Notes under the pieces: generated by a model
Databases searched by the model: none
The model's input: the letters and a program-made list of their open reading frames with translations, nothing else
Told to the model about the DNA's origin: nothing
Translations under genes and position numbers: made by a program
Source of the DNA: Thermomicrobiaceae bacterium
GTDB taxonomy: Bacteria > Chloroflexota > Chloroflexia > Thermomicrobiales > Thermomicrobiaceae
Direction: 5' to 3'
Assembly (NCBI GenBank): GCA_007124395.1
Contig: SLFF01000250.1
Coordinates: 1 to 8,506 of the forward strand
DNA length: 8,506 nt
In this document: positions 6,416 to 8,506 of the stretch, in pieces
Layout of the letters: every line of letters starts with the position of its first letter
How positions within the stretch are numbered: the first letter of the stretch is position 1

Positions 6416-7390
6416 TTATCCGGGCATCGTCCAGTGCGTCTCATGGCGTAGCAGGTAGCGGTCTGGATCATCACAGGAGACGTCAGGGTTGCCGGTGCCG
6501 CGATACAGCCTGAAGATCGCGATCTCCGGTGGAGCCATCAAGCGCACACCGTACGATGTGGTGCCGAGTCCGTTCCCGACGTAGAGAATCGATCCCCGCA
6601 CGCGAAAGAACCCCTGTCGGTATGGCGAAATTGGCAGTCCCTTGATGACATCGAGCCACCAGAAGACGTCGAGTGGGCCGGTTCGTTTGAACGGTGAGAA
6701 CGCAACCTGCGCCCCATGCGTGTGACCGCTGAGGATCAGATCTGCGCTGGCGATCGGGAGGTAGTCGGCCACCAGACCGGCGTGGACCAGCATGATCGTC
6801 GGGTGCTGATCGTTTGTCAGATCGCTCGTTGCCCGGCCAAAATCTGCCCGGCCAGTGTACGGATCGTCCAGTCCGAGGAGTCTGACCACGCCACGCCCGG
6901 TTTCGACGTCAGCGTTGGCGTTCCGCAGCATCTGAATGCCGCAATCGGCGAGGTGCTCCATGACTTTCCGGCTGTTTGCTTCATCCCTATAGTAGTCGTG
7001 GTTGCCGGGAATCCCGAATGTTGGCGCGATCGCCGGAAAACGTGACCAGTCTGGCTCGTGATCCTCTCGTGTGCCATTGTCGTAGAAGTCCCCGCCCAGC
7101 AGGATCAGGTCAGGCTGCAGGCGCTGAAGCGTACTGAGCACGCGATTGATGCTCCCGATCGGATCCCCGGGACCACCAACGTGCAAATCGCTCATGAAGG
7201 CGATTGTCACGCCGTCCAGCGTCTCAGGCATGGTGGGGAGTGCCATGTCGATTTCCCGGACCAGGAGGGTTCGAGGTTCGACGTAGGACGCATACGATAG
7301 CGCACCAATCGCCAGCCCGGCTCCGGCGAGTGCCATCTTCCAGGGTGAAAATTTCCGATTGTGGTCTGAGCCTTCAGCGTTTCGTATCAT
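6416..7390 (-). CDS. Membrane-anchored calcineurin-like metallophosphoesterase (YaeI-like)
   Basis: A 324-residue binuclear metal phosphoesterase. All family motifs are present: D68-x-H70 in FMSDLHVG, GGDF with D101, GNHD with N130 and H131, H203 in VHAG, and GHTHG with H223 and H225. A basic stretch followed by a hydrophobic segment (about 19-36) gives a single N-terminal anchor that should place the catalytic domain outside the membrane. This resembles the YaeI/YkuE group, whose substrates are poorly defined (lipid or nucleotide phosphodiesters are guesses). The frame stays open upstream to 7567, but that would overlap the divergent regulator gene by 78 nt, and the extra residues look random. 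I therefore start at ATG 7390. No Shine-Dalgarno precedes it. Instead, a TATACT element ends 7 nt upstream, as expected for a leaderless mRNA. ATG 7336 is an alternative that would remove most of the basic region. The C-terminal tail past about 300 shows no motif. Confidence 0.88.
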   Translation of the reverse strand: MIRNAEGSDHNRKFSPWKMALAGAGLAIGALSYASYVEPRTLLVREIDMALPTMPETLDGVTIAFMSDLHVGGPGDPIGSINRVLSTLQRLQPDLILLGGDFYDNGTREDHEPDWSRFPAIAPTFGIPGNHDYYRDEANSRKVMEHLADCGIQMLRNANADVETGRGVVRLLGLDDPYTGRADFGRATSDLTNDQHPTIMLVHAGLVADYLPIASADLILSGHTHGAQVAFSPFKRTGPLDVFWWLDVIKGLPISPYRQGFFRVRGSILYVGNGLGTTSYGVRLMAPPEIAIFRLYRGTGNPDVSCDDPDRYLLRHETHWTMPG

Positions 7391-7396
7391 GCCGCA

Positions 7397-7406
7397 GAGT
7401 ATACTC
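7397..7406. promoter_or_regulatory. Palindromic -10-like element GAGTATACTC, candidate bidirectional promoter
   Basis: A perfect 10-bp palindrome presents TATACT (one mismatch to the -10 consensus) on both strands. On the minus strand it ends 7 nt before the ATG of the phosphoesterase gene, placing the transcription start at or next to the start codon. On the + strand it would give the regulator gene a leader of roughly 75-80 nt. No strong -35 exists on either side; TTGCGG on the minus strand lies 19 nt upstream. It could instead be an operator for the adjacent DtxR-family repressor, though it does not match the DtxR, IdeR or MntR boxes I know. Confidence 0.4.
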
Positions 7407-7489
7407 GGAGCAGACAGAATTGCCGCAACCGGCGGCCACGCGAGGTGCCGATTAACTGCCTTTGCTGGTGACCATTCCCGGGAGACTTC

Positions 7490-8158
7490 ATGATAACCCA
7501 TGCGATGGAAGACTATCTCAAGATTATCTTCAAGCTGGAAGAAGAAGGCTCGAGCGTCACCACTCAATCAATCGCTGAACGCTTGCAGGTCCAGAGCCCG
7601 TCTGTCACCAACATGGTCAAGCGTCTGGCGGATCTCAATCTGGTGGAACATCGCCCGTACAAGGGCGTGATGTTGACCGTTCTGGGTCGCAAGGCTGCGC
7701 TGGAAGTGATCAGACATCATCGCTTGCTGGAGCTCTACCTTGCTGAAGCACTCGGCTACTCCTGGGACGAGGTTCACGAAGAAGCAGACCGGCTCGAGCA
7801 CAGTATCTCCGAGGAATTCGAGGCCCGCATCGACAAAGCGCTCGGATTTCCCAGCGTCGATCCACACGGGGAGCCTATTCCAACGGCTGAGGGAGAGATC
7901 GCGGCGGCGGTCGGCCTTCGCCTGAGCGAGCTTCCAGAGGGCTCTCACGCGGTTGTGGAGCTGGTCAGCGATACCGATCCCGAGAAACTGCGGTATCTTG
8001 GGGATCTCGGTCTGTACCCGGCTGCCGATCTGACGATGGTGGAGCACCTGCCGTTCGATGGCCCGGTGAAGATTCTCGTAGAGGAAACCGAGCATGTCAT
8101 CGGCCGCCGGCTTGCCGACACGATTATGGTCCGAACCCGAAATGCCAGTGGCGCCTGA
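7490..8158 (+). CDS. DtxR/MntR-family metal-dependent transcriptional repressor
   Basis: A 222-residue metalloregulator that, when metal-loaded, dimerises and represses metal uptake genes. A winged helix (about 1-63) includes the recognition region QVQSPSVTNMVKRL (33-46). The dimerisation/metal domain (about 65-120) follows, then the DPHGEPIP linker (124-131) and a C-terminal FeoA/SH3-like domain (about 148-217). Aligned by eye to Bacillus MntR and Corynebacterium DtxR, the ligands are D8 (MntR D8, DtxR M10), H77, E81, D100 (MntR E99, DtxR C102), E103 and H104. The absence of Met and Cys at the two diagnostic positions favours a manganese-type site, while the length and FeoA domain are DtxR/IdeR-like. 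The ATG has GGGAGA (7480-7485) just upstream. It is divergent from the phosphoesterase gene and 42 nt ahead of recJ, probably in one transcript. No metal transporter is in the window, so mntR is not assigned firmly. Confidence 0.92.
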   Translation: MITHAMEDYLKIIFKLEEEGSSVTTQSIAERLQVQSPSVTNMVKRLADLNLVEHRPYKGVMLTVLGRKAALEVIRHHRLLELYLAEALGYSWDEVHEEADRLEHSISEEFEARIDKALGFPSVDPHGEPIPTAEGEIAAAVGLRLSELPEGSHAVVELVSDTDPEKLRYLGDLGLYPAADLTMVEHLPFDGPVKILVEETEHVIGRRLADTIMVRTRNASGA

Positions 8159-8200
8159 GACGATGCCTGTGGCTCGACGCAATGAGAGGTGACGCGCTTA

Positions 8201-8506
8201 GTGCCGCGATATCGATGGATCGAACCAGCCAGTCCCCAGACGAATGAACTCTCATCCTTTGGCCTGATTGGTGCCATTCTCACCACCCGCGGAGTGGAGT
8301 CCCGGCTCGATGCCGAGCGATTACTCAGCCACCACCAGGATCTCATTCCGGACCCATCAACCCTGCCCGATATCGATCGGGCAGCCGAATTGATTCGCCA
8401 TGCTATCGATGCTGGAGAACGCATCGCGGTCTTCGGCGACTACGACGTTGATGGCGTCACCTCGACGGCATTGCTGGTTCGGGCACTGGGAGATCTCGGG
8501 GCTGAT
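8201..8506 (+). CDS. recJ: Single-stranded-DNA-specific exonuclease RecJ (3' partial)
   Basis: The first 102 residues of RecJ, a DHH-family 5'-3' single-strand DNA exonuclease used in recombinational repair, base excision and mismatch repair. The frame stays open to the last base. The N terminus has the typical RecJ lead-in (a short helical segment with GVESRLDAERLLS, then HHQDLIPDPSTLPDIDRAAELI), followed by the DHH-phosphoesterase motif I FGDYDVDGVTST, with the metal-binding aspartates at 80, 82 and 84. GTG at 8201 is chosen because AGAGGTGA (8184-8191) lies about 9 nt upstream and the distance from start to motif I (about 80 residues) fits the family. The DHH motif and later domains lie beyond the window. 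The 42-nt gap after the regulator holds only the ribosome binding site. Confidence 0.92.
   Translation, partial: MPRYRWIEPASPQTNELSSFGLIGAILTTRGVESRLDAERLLSHHQDLIPDPSTLPDIDRAAELIRHAIDAGERIAVFGDYDVDGVTSTALLVRALGDLGAD

Noticed and set aside
7391..7567. N-terminal extension of the metallophosphoesterase to an ATG at 7567
   Set aside because: It would overlap the divergent regulator's coding start by 78 nt, adds residues with no signal or domain character, and ATG 7390 places the hydrophobic anchor near the N terminus as expected.
7568..8182. 204-residue minus-strand open frame opposite the DtxR-family gene
   Set aside because: It lies antisense to a clear metalloregulator with conserved ligands; no motif or ribosome binding site supports it.
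1..8506. Mobile element, CRISPR array or defence island
   Set aside because: No transposase, integrase, direct-repeat array or defence-type gene is visible; all coding space is taken by housekeeping or catabolic genes.

Overview
The window is an ordinary-looking, moderately GC-rich bacterial chromosome segment carrying eight genes, two of them cut by the window edges. Frequent GTG starts, good Shine-Dalgarno sites, a Streptomyces-like short-chain prenyl synthase (DDxLGIWGD-type second Asp motif) and paired amidohydrolases suggest a Chloroflexota bacterium (Thermomicrobia-like) or, less likely, an actinobacterium. This assignment is inference from protein style only; no rRNA or other marker is present.

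Layout. (1) 1-945: the C-terminal three quarters of ClpX on the + strand, closed by a 12-bp perfect hairpin at 974-1006. (2) 946-1307: a 362-nt gap holding that terminator and then a stretch with nested inverted repeats that may be a structured leader. (3) 1308-4286: two amidohydrolase genes in tandem with a 3-nt gap, an allantoinase/dihydropyrimidinase-type cyclic amidohydrolase followed by an N-acyl-D-amino-acid deacylase, ended by a textbook GAAA-loop terminator at 4318-4350. (4) 4431-5120 on the minus strand: a YugP-type membrane zinc metallopeptidase. (5) 5121-5338: a divergent promoter region with an AT-rich island. (6) 5339-6394: an all-trans polyprenyl diphosphate synthase, probably short chain. 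(7) 6416-7390 on the minus strand: a membrane-anchored calcineurin-like metallophosphoesterase. (8) 7490-8158: a DtxR/MntR-family metal-dependent repressor whose visible ligands look manganese-type. (9) 8201 to the end: the N terminus of RecJ, running off the window.

How they fit together. The only clear pathway pair is the amidohydrolase operon: ring opening of a cyclic amide (hydantoin, dihydropyrimidine or allantoin-like) followed by removal of an N-acyl or N-carbamoyl group is a reasonable but unproven joint role. The other genes are housekeeping functions (protein turnover, isoprenoid synthesis, metal homeostasis, DNA repair) in alternating orientation. No mobile element, CRISPR array, tRNA, rRNA or defence locus was seen. 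The most interesting non-coding signals are a perfectly palindromic -10-like element (7397-7406) between the divergent phosphoesterase and regulator genes, and the foldable leader ahead of the amidohydrolase operon. I found no convincing new system.
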